Of a DNA stretch of 64,000 bases, positions 1 to 7,737 are shown piece after piece. The stretch comes from JBOZRQ01 sp050789255. GTDB lineage: Bacteria > Bacillota > Sulfobacillia > Symbiobacteriales > Symbiobacteriaceae. The notes beneath the pieces were generated by a model. The model had not been told where the DNA came from. It was given only the letters and a program-made list of their open reading frames with translations, and did not search any database. Numbering within the stretch: the first letter of the stretch is position 1; every line of letters starts with the position of its first letter. Location of the stretch: contig JBOZRQ010000017.1 in NCBI GenBank assembly GCA_050789255.1, forward strand, positions 1 to 64,000. The letters run 5' to 3'. The translations under genes were made by a program, and so were the position numbers.

Positions 1-1
1 A

Positions 2-643
2 GCAGGTATCTGCGTGGGGAACCTGGCGGAATTCCTGCAGGAGGAGAGCCACTACTTCTTCGGCCGGAAGAAGGCGGCAGAGCTGCTGGCGAAGGCGCTA
101 GCCGGAGCCGGTGAACGGGAGTTTCAGGCGGAGCGGGACCAGGTGGTGCGCACGCAGGTCCAGCAGTACCGGCAGTTGGAGCGAACGATAGAGCAGGTCG
201 AGCAGCAAATGAGCCAGCTGATCCGGCTGACTGGGCAGCGACTGGACACCCTGCCCGGGGTCGACACGGTGGCAACAGCCGATCTGTTAGTAGGAATCGG
301 GGATGTGACGCGTTTCAGCACGCCGGACAAGCTGGCGAAGTACGCCGGGATTGCGCCGAAGGTGTGGAGTTCAGCAGGCAAGGGCCAGCGGACACGGTCG
401 GCCCACGGGCAGCGAACGCTACTCTCCACATTCTACCGAATCGCCGTGGTCCATGTGTGCGTCAGCAAGAATGGAACGGTGCGATGTCCCGAGAGCCGGG
501 CGTACTACGAGAAGAAGCTGGCGGAAGGCAAAAGCAAGAAGGCGGCCCTGATGTGCCTGATCCGGGTGCTGGTGCGGATCGTGTGGCGGATGATGACGCA
601 CCGGGAGCCATACTGGAAGCTGTTGACTGATCCAGCGGCATGA
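2..643 (+). CDS. IS110-family transposase, C-terminal part (5' end outside window)
   Basis: The reading frame is open from the first bases of the window, so this is the 3' part of a longer gene. The visible ~210 residues hold the Transposase_20 (IS116/IS110/IS902) domain, recognisable by LPGVDTVATADLL, then FSTPDKLAKYAGIAP and a basic GKGQRTRSAHGQRTLL segment. In the family this C-terminal domain carries the catalytic serine region and acts with an N-terminal DEDD RuvC-like domain, which must lie upstream. The gene ends at 643. A short 3' tail follows that contains a hairpin (about 665-693), and a broken copy of the same tail lies about 960 bp downstream. Whether the element is intact cannot be judged from here. 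Confidence 0.9.
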   Translation, partial: AGICVGNLAEFLQEESHYFFGRKKAAELLAKALAGAGEREFQAERDQVVRTQVQQYRQLERTIEQVEQQMSQLIRLTGQRLDTLPGVDTVATADLLVGIGDVTRFSTPDKLAKYAGIAPKVWSSAGKGQRTRSAHGQRTLLSTFYRIAVVHVCVSKNGTVRCPESRAYYEKKLAEGKSKKAALMCLIRVLVRIVWRMMTHREPYWKLLTDPAA

Positions 644-734
644 GAAAAGGAAAGCACAGGAAAGAGGCGAATCCCTGTCGCAGGGGACTCGCCCCCAGGA
701 AACATGTGAGTATATCCGTGCTGGGAGGTTTAGA

Positions 735-953
735 ATGTGGTTCGAAACTTACGGATGGCTTGTACCCATATTTATCTTCAACCTAATTGCTATCACAATG
801 GCCCTGGGCAAATTCCCTCCTCCGTGGTTTCAGGCTCCCAATATCAAGGGTAGGGAGCAGTACTATCGAACCGTGTTTCGAGCCATGGGTATTGTCTTTC
901 TCGGAATCGAGATCGTAGCGGGGCTGCTTGGGGCGGTATCCTCACTCAACTGA
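735..953 (+). CDS. small membrane protein, unknown
   Basis: Predicted product of 72 residues with two hydrophobic stretches, about residues 7-25 and 48-68, separated by a short polar loop containing PPPWFQAPNIKGREQYYR. A GGGAGG ribosome binding site sits 6 nt before the ATG. I do not recognise a family. It lies between the IS110 gene and a hairpin at 1038-1077, isolated from other genes, so context gives no functional hint. Confidence 0.6.
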   Translation: MWFETYGWLVPIFIFNLIAITMALGKFPPPWFQAPNIKGREQYYRTVFRAMGIVFLGIEIVAGLLGAVSSLN

Positions 954-1037
954 TGCTGCTCCACTTTTGCGCACAGCGTCTTACTATACATCAGCCGTCA
1001 AATCCGGCCCACCGGTAGTGTGTTGCCCACCACGTGA

Positions 1038-1077
1038 GACAATCTTCCTCCGGGAGGCTTCGGGGAGGAGGATTGTC
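1038..1077. terminator. 14-bp stem hairpin, possible terminator
   Basis: GACAATCTTCCTCC (1038-1051) pairs with GGAGGAGGATTGTC (1064-1077) with one T.G pair; the loop is 12 nt. There is no T-run after it, so it may be an intergenic repeat and not a terminator. Nothing else is visible between 954 and about 1110. Confidence 0.45.
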
Positions 1078-1227
1078 GGGCTGATCTAGTCTCGTTGTCT
1101 ACTTTCATGACTTCGGACCCTGAGGCCATTAAGGCAAGGGGGTGACTCTACGGACATTTCACAGCTGGTCGGATGGGCGGTTGAACATCAGGTCGAGGAG
1201 CGTTCGATTCGGTATTTCTGGCGAAAT

Positions 1228-1470
1228 GTGTATTCTTACCGTGACGAAGAACCGGTGGAATGCCAATCTATCTTTGGCGACCTAGATCCGGACAAATTCC
1301 AAGTCACCGTTACACGGCTCAGCCTTACGCTTGATAACTGGCCAGGCAGTAACCGTGCGTTCGTTAGTGCCCAAATTCCAATCGTTTACGAAGGTAGACG
1401 GCTAGGGTCGCACAAGGTAATCTACTCACTTGATGGTCAGGTAGAGGATGATTATTTTGTGATCGACTAG
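1228..1470 (+). CDS. hypothetical protein, possibly 5' frameshifted
   Basis: The GTG at 1228 would give 80 residues, but the same frame is open back to 1111 and reads like protein (WAVEHQVEERSIRYFWRN before the GTG) without any ATG, GTG or TTG start. An ATG at 1107 in another frame starts a 12-codon peptide that stops at 1143-1145, which suggests that a frameshift near 1140 separates the original start from the body. There is no good ribosome binding site at 1228. No family is recognised; there are no membrane segments. It may be a decayed gene in the IS-disturbed region. Confidence 0.4.
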   Translation: MYSYRDEEPVECQSIFGDLDPDKFQVTVTRLSLTLDNWPGSNRAFVSAQIPIVYEGRRLGSHKVIYSLDGQVEDDYFVID

Positions 1471-1510
1471 TGTTTCAATGTGGGGCGACCTCACCGAAAC
1501 CTCGTTGAAG

Positions 1511-1537
1511 GGCGTGCACTCCGAGCGGGTGCATGCC
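1511..1537. repeat. hairpin repeat, copy 1
   Basis: GGCGTGCAC and GTGCATGCC form a stem around the loop TCCGAGCGG. A second copy with nearly the same loop and right arm is at 2847-2882. It directly precedes the IS110 tail remnant. Confidence 0.5.
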
Positions 1538-1545
1538 GCTGTCTG

Positions 1546-1652
1546 ACGGATGAAGACGCACTGGGAGCCATACTGGAAGCTATTGACCGTTCCAGCGGCA
1601 GGGAACAGGAAAGCACAGGGAAGAGGCGAATCCCAGTCGCAGGGGACTCGCC
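1546..1652 (+). mobile_element. IS110 3' tail remnant
   Basis: About 107 bp closely match 586-693, i.e. the last codons of the transposase plus its 3' non-coding tail. The stop codon of the transposase is lost by small changes and the frame now runs into the following region. The tail hairpin (GGCGA 1625-1629 with TCGCC 1648-1652, plus TCCC/GGGG pairing) is followed here by six T, so it would also work as a plus-strand terminator. Only this end of the element is present. Confidence 0.85.
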
Positions 1653-1701
1653 TTTTTTCGGAGAGAGCCTGATCGCAACTCCTACAGAGGAGAGGGAATT
1701 G

Positions 1702-2106
1702 ATGGGTCGGTTTCTACTCGTAGCCGTTACTGTCCTGTCCCTTGTGTGGGGATGCGCTCCTAAGACCAACACGCACCCAGCGCTCATCGACAGGCGCCAG
1801 GAGGTGTCGAACGCTGTTCAGGTGAACGGAAAACAGACACTGATTCGATTGCGTGCTCTCGTTGAAGGTCTGGGCGGCGAAGTGGGGAAGGTCAATGAGA
1901 CTACCATCACTATTCGTCTGAACAACATCGACCTGGTTGTTGGGAACGGACCCGACGGACCTGAACCGGACGTGAAGGCACAGATCATGTGGGAAGATCA
2001 GGGACCCATTGTCGATTACAACGCGTTCGTTCTCGTAATGGCCAAGACCCTTCCGGCTGTGATGGAGTTTCGCGGTGGAATGCTGTATATCGATCCGCTC
2101 AGGTAG
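1702..2106 (+). CDS. lipoprotein with copper-amine-oxidase-N-like stalk domain
   Basis: The ATG at 1702 follows GAGGAGAGG by 6 nt and opens a lipoprotein signal: MGR, a hydrophobic run, then a lipobox LVWGC with Cys at about residue 17. The mature part (to residue 134) contains IRLRALVEGLGGEV and TITIRLNNIDLVVGNG, the pattern of Cu_amine_oxidN1-type domains of Firmicute surface proteins, where it acts as a structural stalk. A longer frame upstream runs through the IS110 remnant and is not the real start. It is expected to be anchored on the outer face of the membrane; the role is unknown. Confidence 0.7.
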   Translation: MGRFLLVAVTVLSLVWGCAPKTNTHPALIDRRQEVSNAVQVNGKQTLIRLRALVEGLGGEVGKVNETTITIRLNNIDLVVGNGPDGPEPDVKAQIMWEDQGPIVDYNAFVLVMAKTLPAVMEFRGGMLYIDPLR

Positions 2107-2317
2107 TTTTTGGGCCATCGCAACTCACCAGTCCTGAGTCGCCACGTGCAGGCGGTTGGCCGGCCTGTGGCGGTGGGTTTTCGTAAGGTCGCTTGGCAAT
2201 CGCGTACGGTCCTGAACTGGTTGTTCAACGTGCTGTAGGCTGGAATACCCGGCCACCCTGACCTTCTGACCCGTCGCTACTCTGGAGGCAGGCACCTGCC
2301 GAATCGACAATAAGCAC

Positions 2318-2632
2318 TCAAGGGGTAATCACACGAATTGCCACTACCTGTCCGCACAGCCTTGCTGCTAGGCACACCGGACAAATTGGCGCAACAACCT
2401 TGGTGACCAGGAGGAGGTTCCCCTGTTCCAAGTTCATCCTTGTGACGCCATATTCAGTGATGTTGTCGGTAACATCATGACGGTTGAGGAGGGTTACGCC
2501 CTCTTGAATGCTTTGTATTAGGCAACGATCGGCGTCGTTCTGGTCACTGGTGAGGTCTATGAGGAAGAGTGCTCGATTGGCGGGCTGGGCGTCATGATCG
2601 AGCGGGTTTTTAGAGGAGACCGACCAGGGTGG
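2318..2632 (-). pseudogene. fragment of an unknown gene
   Basis: On the minus strand a frame is open from 2632 to a stop at 2318-2320 and reads like protein (ANRALFLIDLTSD, later NLLLVTKVVAPICPVC, a CPVC pair, ending QVVAIRVITP) but has no start codon at its upstream end. I interpret it as the C-terminal remnant of a gene whose 5' part was lost. The family is not recognised. 2107-2317 otherwise shows nothing I can support. Confidence 0.3.
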
Positions 2633-2794
2633 TCACCTACTAAGGGATTTGAGGCCGTATTCTGGAGGGGGAACCTCTGGTCACCTCCATTCTCTCAGGA
2701 GCAACTCAAGGCCATTCGGGATTGGCATTACAGATTTCGAAATCATCCAAGAGTGGCATTTGTGGTTGAGGGCTGGGAGCCTGGAGTCCAGTGA
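2594..2794 (+). CDS. hypothetical protein, short
   Basis: 66 residues beginning at an ATG, rich in aromatic residues (GFEAVFWRGNLWSPPFS, then AIRDWHYRFRNHPRVAFVVEGWEPG). The composition looks like real protein, perhaps a fragment of a longer gene. There is no convincing ribosome binding site, it overlaps the end of the minus-strand fragment, and no family is recognised. Confidence 0.3.
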   Translation: MIERVFRGDRPGWSPTKGFEAVFWRGNLWSPPFSQEQLKAIRDWHYRFRNHPRVAFVVEGWEPGVQ

Positions 2795-2846
2795 GAGATT
2801 GGTAGTCCCCGAAACCTTTGATTGTCCGCGGGTGTATGAACGGTCC

Positions 2847-2882
2847 AGGGGTATGCGCTTCGAGCGGGTGCATGCCCCTTTT
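2847..2882 (+). repeat. hairpin repeat, copy 2, with T-run
   Basis: AGGGGTATGCGC (2847-2858) pairs with GTGCATGCCCCT (2868-2879) around the loop TTCGAGCGG; four T follow (2879-2882). The loop and right arm match the hairpin at 1511-1537. It could terminate plus-strand transcription after 2794. 2883-3116 holds nothing else I can support. Confidence 0.5.
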
Positions 2883-3116
2883 CTGGTCGCTGGTGAGACT
2901 CCCGAGGCAGGCATGGCTGCACGTAGGGGAGTCAATTACGTTTCACATCACCAGGGGACAAAGTTCTTGGTCACCGTGTGTGGTGCACCGAATCGTTCTC
3001 TCTCATATGGTTGATGAGGAAAGTGATGAAAGCTCGGCTTCGGAATCGAAAGCAGTTCGCCCCAGCTCATCCGTGACCCCTAGCCCCACGGATCAGAGGA
3101 GGGTACATTCTAACCG

Positions 3117-3581
3117 ATGGACATAACGCTTCCTCTCCTGTCGAACCCATCAGCTGAGAGTTTTCAAGAGCGATTGGGCATCTTCTTTTTGACCGCGATG
3201 GTCTTGCTTGTCGGTGTCTACAAGATCAAATCGTTCGATGGTCGTGTTCTTCTGACTGTGACAGCGGTGGCGTTTTCGACTTCGGTGTTCGTCGTCTGGA
3301 CTCCAGATATCCAAACTTCAGTCGTCCTGGGACCAGACACAGTGACCGTGGAAAAGTACCGGCAGGCGGGTCACACAATCAGTGGATCAGACATTGTCGA
3401 GGTTGTAGAGCGCAAGATGCGGACGTCAATGGCGCTGGTGATCGTTTCGAAAAACGGATCCGAATACCCGCTGTTTGTCGATGGGCAGGAACGCCGTCTC
3501 AAGGTCGGGCAGGCAATCGCAAACCACTTTGGGCTCGAAAGTCGGCCGATTGGCGATATACTGAGGTGGGTTCGTCCATAG
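3117..3581 (+). CDS. membrane-anchored protein with a PH-like C-terminal part, unknown
   Basis: 154 residues. Two hydrophobic helices (about 21-37 and 46-62) are followed by a soluble beta-rich half with alternating strands (VVLGPDTVTVEKY, IVEVVERKMRTSMALVIVSKNG, YPLFVDGQERRLKVGQAI), the general look of bacterial PH-like or YdbS-type domains on the cytoplasmic face. AGGAGGG lies 13 nt before the ATG, longer than ideal. It stands alone between a gene-poor stretch and a repeat array. The function is unknown. Confidence 0.6.
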   Translation: MDITLPLLSNPSAESFQERLGIFFLTAMVLLVGVYKIKSFDGRVLLTVTAVAFSTSVFVVWTPDIQTSVVLGPDTVTVEKYRQAGHTISGSDIVEVVERKMRTSMALVIVSKNGSEYPLFVDGQERRLKVGQAIANHFGLESRPIGDILRWVRP

Positions 3582-3691
3582 GGCCGCTAACGCTTCTCCG
3601 CGCTTGAGATACCCTAGCTCATAAGAGCACTGCCTTTCGATACACCACACGCTCCTCCCGAAGACAGCCGTGTGACCGATACGAATCAAAC

Positions 3692-3731
3692 GAGGCACCA
3701 GAGAGCGTTCCGCTCCTCTGGTGCCTCGTTC
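3692..3731. terminator. 14-bp perfect hairpin after the 3117-3581 gene
   Basis: ACGAGGCACCAGAG and CTCTGGTGCCTCGT form a perfect stem with a loop of about 12 nt. No T-run follows, and the right arm overlaps the periodic repeat that starts at 3709. Confidence 0.5.
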
Positions 3732-3881
3732 CGCGCTGGTCTCCATAGGTTCCGCGTCCGCTCCGGAGCTTTCCGCGCCCTGCGTGCAGCTTCCCGCGAC
3801 CCGACTGAGCAGTGCCGCGATCATAGCCTGGTATTCCGCGGCCGACGAGGCGCTTTCCGCGCCAGGGGCCATAGGTTCCGC
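3709..3881. repeat. 21-bp periodic array, core TTCCGC(G)
   Basis: The core TTCCGC recurs at 3709, 3729, 3750, 3771, 3791 (TTCCCGC), about 3812 (TGCCGCG), 3834, 3855 and 3876, i.e. every 20-21 bp over nine units. The ATAGGTTCCGC and GCTTTCCGCGCC variants are each found twice. The array lies between two convergent genes and is not itself a convincing gene on either strand. A 21-bp period equals two helical turns or seven codons. Confidence 0.65.
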
Positions 3882-4244
3882 CTATGTACCCTGCCCTGCC
3901 GCAGTCTGGAGCCGCTTGGGCGCCACCATCCGCCAGGCCAGGAGGATGTGGTACTCCAGCTCATCGTCGCTGGCTTGGTCCAGCATCACACCGACCCAGC
4001 CGCGCACGCCCACGTAGGGCGGCTTGAAGTACTTGGCGGGCTCGGCTTCGATCAGAGCGCCCTGGGTGCCGGTCGGGGCCGGCAGCCACACCGCGATGCG
4101 CCCGTCGCCATGGTGGTTGTTCGCGAACATGGTGAAGACCTTGCCCCGGACGAACCAGGTCGGCTCGCCGTGGGAGAGCCGCTCCTCCGTCTCGGGGAAC
4201 CCCATGCAGATCTGCCGAACGCGCCCCAGATGTCCCTCGTTCAT
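3882..4244 (-). CDS. MmcQ/YjbR family protein
   Basis: 120 residues, the normal length of this small domain. Typical features are the N-terminal helix ending in CMGFPETEERLSHGEPTW, the FVRGKVFTMF strand, and the C-terminal WVGVMLDQASDDELEYHILLAWRMVAPK segment. Family members have a double-wing fold related to DNA-binding proteins, but a cellular function is not established. The ATG at 4244 was chosen because GGGGGTG lies 8 nt upstream; the frame extends further but that part looks like non-coding sequence. It follows the DUF421 gene by 28 nt, probably in one operon. Confidence 0.8.
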   Translation of the reverse strand: MNEGHLGRVRQICMGFPETEERLSHGEPTWFVRGKVFTMFANNHHGDGRIAVWLPAPTGTQGALIEAEPAKYFKPPYVGVRGWVGVMLDQASDDELEYHILLAWRMVAPKRLQTAAGQGT

Positions 4245-4272
4245 GCTCACACCCCCGATGGGGGATTCTGCA

Positions 4273-4986
4273 TCAGTGCTGCTGCCACCTGCGGTCGGGG
4301 TTGTCCTGCTTGCGGTCGATGTACAGGGTGCCATCCGTGCCGAGCTCGGCGTAGAAAACGGCGGACAGGTCGCTGATGCCCTGGGTCGCCAGCGCGTTGG
4401 TCAGCCAGTCCCGGGTCAGCCCCACCCGGTGGAGGTTCTCCTCCTGGACCCGTCCCTCCAGGACGACCGCCGTCGAGAGCCCCTTGTAGGCGGTCTTCAG
4501 GTCGAGGTCGGCGGGCGTGACCGGCAGGGACTGGCTCTTCTTGAGCACGCTCAGCTTGCCGGTCGGCTCCAGGACCGCAAACTCCACCTCGCTCACGTTG
4601 GAGACGCCCTTTACGCGCAGTTCGGAGAGGAGCAGGTCCATCGTCATCCGCTCGCTGCGGAGCGCCTGCTCCATCACCTTGCCGTTGGCGATCACCACCG
4701 TGGGTGCACCCTGCAGCACCCTGCCGAAGAAGCGGCCCTGCAAAGCGGTCCAGTCGGTGAGCAGGGTGAGGGCGCCCCAGAGCCCGACGGCCCATATGGC
4801 ATACGTGATCGGCGTCTGCTGATTGGTCACCACGTTGGCGATCAGCGAGCCGAGGGCGATGCCGGAGACCAGATCCCAGTAGGTCATCGAGGAGACCTGC
4901 TTCTTGCCGATCAGCCGCACCACCGCCAGCGCAACCGGATACGACACCAGGGCTGCGGCTGTCATCCGCCAGAACATGCGCACCAA
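4273..4986 (-). CDS. DUF421 membrane protein (YetF/YdfS type)
   Basis: 237 residues. Two to three N-terminal membrane helices (about 8-26, 38-60, 66-82) carry the family signature GKKQVSSMTYWDLVSGIALGS. Two soluble YetF-type domains follow: the first with RFFGRVLQGAPTVVIANGK and MDLLLSELRVKGV, then SLPVTPADL and the C-terminal RDWLTNALATQGI. The family is common in spore-forming Firmicutes; its biochemical role is unclear. The GTG start follows AGGAGG; an in-frame ATG two codons later is equally possible. It is divergent from the FtsX permease gene. Confidence 0.85.
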   Translation of the reverse strand: MVRMFWRMTAAALVSYPVALAVVRLIGKKQVSSMTYWDLVSGIALGSLIANVVTNQQTPITYAIWAVGLWGALTLLTDWTALQGRFFGRVLQGAPTVVIANGKVMEQALRSERMTMDLLLSELRVKGVSNVSEVEFAVLEPTGKLSVLKKSQSLPVTPADLDLKTAYKGLSTAVVLEGRVQEENLHRVGLTRDWLTNALATQGISDLSAVFYAELGTDGTLYIDRKQDNPDRRWQQH

Positions 4987-5091
4987 ACCTCCTGCGCCAG
5001 ATTCCGCACTAGTATGCCCCAGGCGGGAGACCGCACCGCTGCCGGCGAACTATCGACTAAACAGAAACACCCTGCCGTGGAGGGGCGCCCA

Positions 5092-7629
5092 ATGCTCAAA
5101 CGCCTGCTCTTTATCGCCCGCATGGCCGCACGGGAGCTCCGCCGCGGCCGGCGGCGCTTCGTCTTCTTCCTGCTCTGCATCGCGATCGGGGTCTCGTCGC
5201 TGGTGGGGGTCAAGGGCTTTAACGCCAACATGCAGACCGCCCTCTTCCGGGAGGCCCGCTCGCTGATCGCAGCGGACCTCAAGGTCTCCCTGCGCACGCC
5301 GCCCCGGGTCGATCAGGCGATCGTCTTTCAGCGCCTGCGCGACCAGGGCGTGAAGACGGTCTATATCACTGAGACGATCTCCATGGCCTCTGCCCCGGCC
5401 ACAGGCAGCTCTGTGCTGGCCGAGGTGAAGGCCGTGGGCGAGGGCTACCCGTTCTATGGCACGCTCGTGGTCGACCCGCCGGTGGCAGCGACCGACGACA
5501 CCGCCCTGGTCAGTGCGGACCTGCTCGATCAGCTGGGCCTGAAGCTGGGGGATGAGGTGAAGGTCGGGTATGCCCAGTTCCGCATCGCCGGGCTAATCCT
5601 CCGGGAGCCGGACCGGATCACCGCCGGCCTGGGCCTCGCCCCGCGGGTGATGATCACCCACGGCGGCATGGAGCGCGCCAACCTGATTCAGACCGGATCG
5701 CTGGCCAACCACATCTTCCTGTTCAAGCTCGCCAGTGAGGAGCAGATGACCTCCGTGCGGCGGCAGCTCGGCCAGGCGCTGCGGGGCAGCCGCCCGAGCA
5801 TCACCGACTTCGGCAACGCCCAGCCGCAGGTGCGCAGGATCCTGGACCGCATGACCACCTTCCTGTCGCTGCTCTCGATGGTTACCCTGCTGGTGGGCGG
5901 CCTGGGGGTGGCCAACGCAACCCGTCTCTTCATCAATGAAAAGCTGGATGCGATTGCGATCATGAAGTGCCTGGGCGCCCCCAACCGGCGGGTGACGGCG
6001 GTCTACATGACGCAGGTGGTGCTGCTGGGCCTGGCGGGCAGCCTGCTGGGCATCGCGATCGGGTACGGCCTCCAGCTGGCCCTGCCGGGCGCTGTGGGCA
6101 GCCTGCTGAACCTGACGATGGCCATCACCCTCGATCCCCTTGTGGCCCTGCAGGGCCTGGCGGTGGGGGTGGCCACCTCGGTTCTCTTCGCCCTGCTGCC
6201 GCTGACCGCGATCGCCGGGGTGAAGCCTGCTCTGGTCTTCCGCCGGGAGATGCGGGACCAGCGGCCGCGGCCATCGCTGCGGAGCCGCATCATGCAAGGG
6301 GTGCTGCTGGCGGCGATCGGGGCCGGGCTGGTGATTCTGTCGGCCTGGGTTTCGGGCTCCCGGAGCTGGGCGCTCTCGCTGATGGGCGGCCTCGCCGGGG
6401 CAGTCGTGGCGCTGGCTGGCGCCGCGTGGGTGGCAGTCGGGCTCGTCCGCCGCATCCGGGTGCCGCGGGCGTGGCTGGCCATCCGGCAGGGGCTGGGGAA
6501 CGTCCACCGGCCCGGGAGCCAGGCGCTGGCGATTATCGCGGCGCTGGGCATCGGGGTGACGGTGGTGCTCTCGGTGATCCTGGTGCAGCGGAGCCTGCTC
6601 CGGGAGATCGAGGCGGCCTCGCCCAGGGGGACGCCGAACATGATTTTCTCGAACATCCAGCACGCCGAGGTGGAGGCGTTCCACGACCTGGTGAGGCAGT
6701 CGCCGGGGGTCACGGAGGCGCCCGAGCCCCTGGCCCAGGTGCGGGGCCGGCTTCTGACCGTGGACGGCAAGAACCGCAGCCAGCTGGACTTCGCCCCGGA
6801 GGGCGGACGCTGGTTCAACCAGAGCAGCATGACCCAGGCTCGCTTTCAGCCGGAGGGCGCCCAGATGGTTGCGGGCCGCTGGTGGACGCCGGCGGACTAT
6901 GCTGCCGGCACGCACCTGGTCTCCGTCCGGGAGGACACCGCCCAGCACCTGAACCTGACGGTGGGGAGCGTGCTGGAGCTGGACGCCTCCGCCGGGGTGG
7001 TAATCCGTGCGCAGGTCTTCAACATCCGCAGGGAGGGCGACGTGCGCGGCATTGGCAGCGGTGGGGACTTCATTCTTAGTCCGGGCGCCCTCGATGCCGT
7101 GTCGCCCGTCTATCTCGGCCAGGCCCGCGTCAGCCCGGAGGCGGCCAGCGACTTGCAGCGGGAGGTGGTGACACGCTTCCCGTCGATCACCGTGATCAAC
7201 GTGGGCCAGATCCTGGAGAACCTCCAGCCGGTGCTCGACCGCATCGGGCTGATCATCCAGGTGGTGGCGGGCTTCTCCGTGGGCGCCGGGCTGATCATTC
7301 TCGCCTCCTCGGTCGCCGCCACCCGGTTCCGCCGCATCCGTGAGTCGGTGATTTACAAGACCCTGGGCGCCACCCGCCGCCGGGTCTGGCAGATCTTTGC
7401 CGTGGAGTACGCGGCCCTGGGCCTGGTGGCCGGGGCGGTCGGGGCGGTGCTCTCGCTGGTGCCCACCTGGGCCGTCGTCACCCAGCTGATGGAGCTGGAG
7501 TTCCAGTGGGACCTGGCGCCGCTTGGCGCCGCCGTCATCGCCACAGCTGCACTCACGGTGCTGGTGGGGGTGCTGGCCACGGTGGGGGTGCTCCGCGCGA
7601 AGCCCCTTCAGGTTCTGCGGGAGGAGTGA
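5092..7629 (+). CDS. ABC transporter permease with two FtsX domains
   Basis: 845 residues. One N-terminal helix (about 20-38), a periplasmic-side domain, a first FtsX domain near 255-375 (TFLSLLSMVTLLVGGLGVANATRLF), further helices around 405-450, a second extracytoplasmic domain, and a second FtsX domain near 718-840 (IIQVVAGFSVGAGLIILASSVAATRF). This is the architecture of predicted LolC/MacB-like large permeases (YbbP type), which use a separate ATPase to move or release lipophilic substrates. No ATPase gene is adjacent. The ATG at 5092 follows GGAGGGG by 6 nt; the frame upstream to 4024 overlaps the DUF421 gene and is not coding. Confidence 0.88.
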   Translation: MLKRLLFIARMAARELRRGRRRFVFFLLCIAIGVSSLVGVKGFNANMQTALFREARSLIAADLKVSLRTPPRVDQAIVFQRLRDQGVKTVYITETISMASAPATGSSVLAEVKAVGEGYPFYGTLVVDPPVAATDDTALVSADLLDQLGLKLGDEVKVGYAQFRIAGLILREPDRITAGLGLAPRVMITHGGMERANLIQTGSLANHIFLFKLASEEQMTSVRRQLGQALRGSRPSITDFGNAQPQVRRILDRMTTFLSLLSMVTLLVGGLGVANATRLFINEKLDAIAIMKCLGAPNRRVTAVYMTQVVLLGLAGSLLGIAIGYGLQLALPGAVGSLLNLTMAITLDPLVALQGLAVGVATSVLFALLPLTAIAGVKPALVFRREMRDQRPRPSLRSRIMQGVLLAAIGAGLVILSAWVSGSRSWALSLMGGLAGAVVALAGAAWVAVGLVRRIRVPRAWLAIRQGLGNVHRPGSQALAIIAALGIGVTVVLSVILVQRSLLREIEAASPRGTPNMIFSNIQHAEVEAFHDLVRQSPGVTEAPEPLAQVRGRLLTVDGKNRSQLDFAPEGGRWFNQSSMTQARFQPEGAQMVAGRWWTPADYAAGTHLVSVREDTAQHLNLTVGSVLELDASAGVVIRAQVFNIRREGDVRGIGSGGDFILSPGALDAVSPVYLGQARVSPEAASDLQREVVTRFPSITVINVGQILENLQPVLDRIGLIIQVVAGFSVGAGLIILASSVAATRFRRIRESVIYKTLGATRRRVWQIFAVEYAALGLVAGAVGAVLSLVPTWAVVTQLMELEFQWDLAPLGAAVIATAALTVLVGVLATVGVLRAKPLQVLREE

Positions 7630-7638
7630 GCGATCACT

Positions 7639-7670
7639 CCAAAGAGTAACCGCCCAGGATTACTCTTTGG
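7639..7670 (+). terminator. hairpin after the FtsX permease
   Basis: CCAAAGAGTAA (7639-7649) and TTACTCTTTGG (7660-7670) form a perfect 11-bp stem with a 10-nt loop, 9 nt after the stop codon. The T-run is internal to the stem; efficiency is uncertain. Confidence 0.6.
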
Positions 7671-7737
7671 TATGAAGCCGCGGCGCACCGGGCGGTGTAG
7701 ACTCTAGTCAGTCTCACGCCCGAAAGGAGTGTCCGCC

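Noticed and set aside
3426..3872. Minus-strand frame over the 21-bp array
   Set aside because: It overlaps the better supported plus-strand gene at 3117-3581 and has no ribosome binding site; the seven-residue periodicity follows from the DNA repeat.
4024..5091. Upstream extension of the FtsX permease frame
   Set aside because: It overlaps the DUF421 and MmcQ genes and reads as non-coding; a good start with a ribosome binding site exists at 5092.
5593..6948. 451-codon minus-strand frame
   Set aside because: It lies opposite the FtsX permease gene and is Arg/His/Pro-rich, a GC-driven shadow without domain features.
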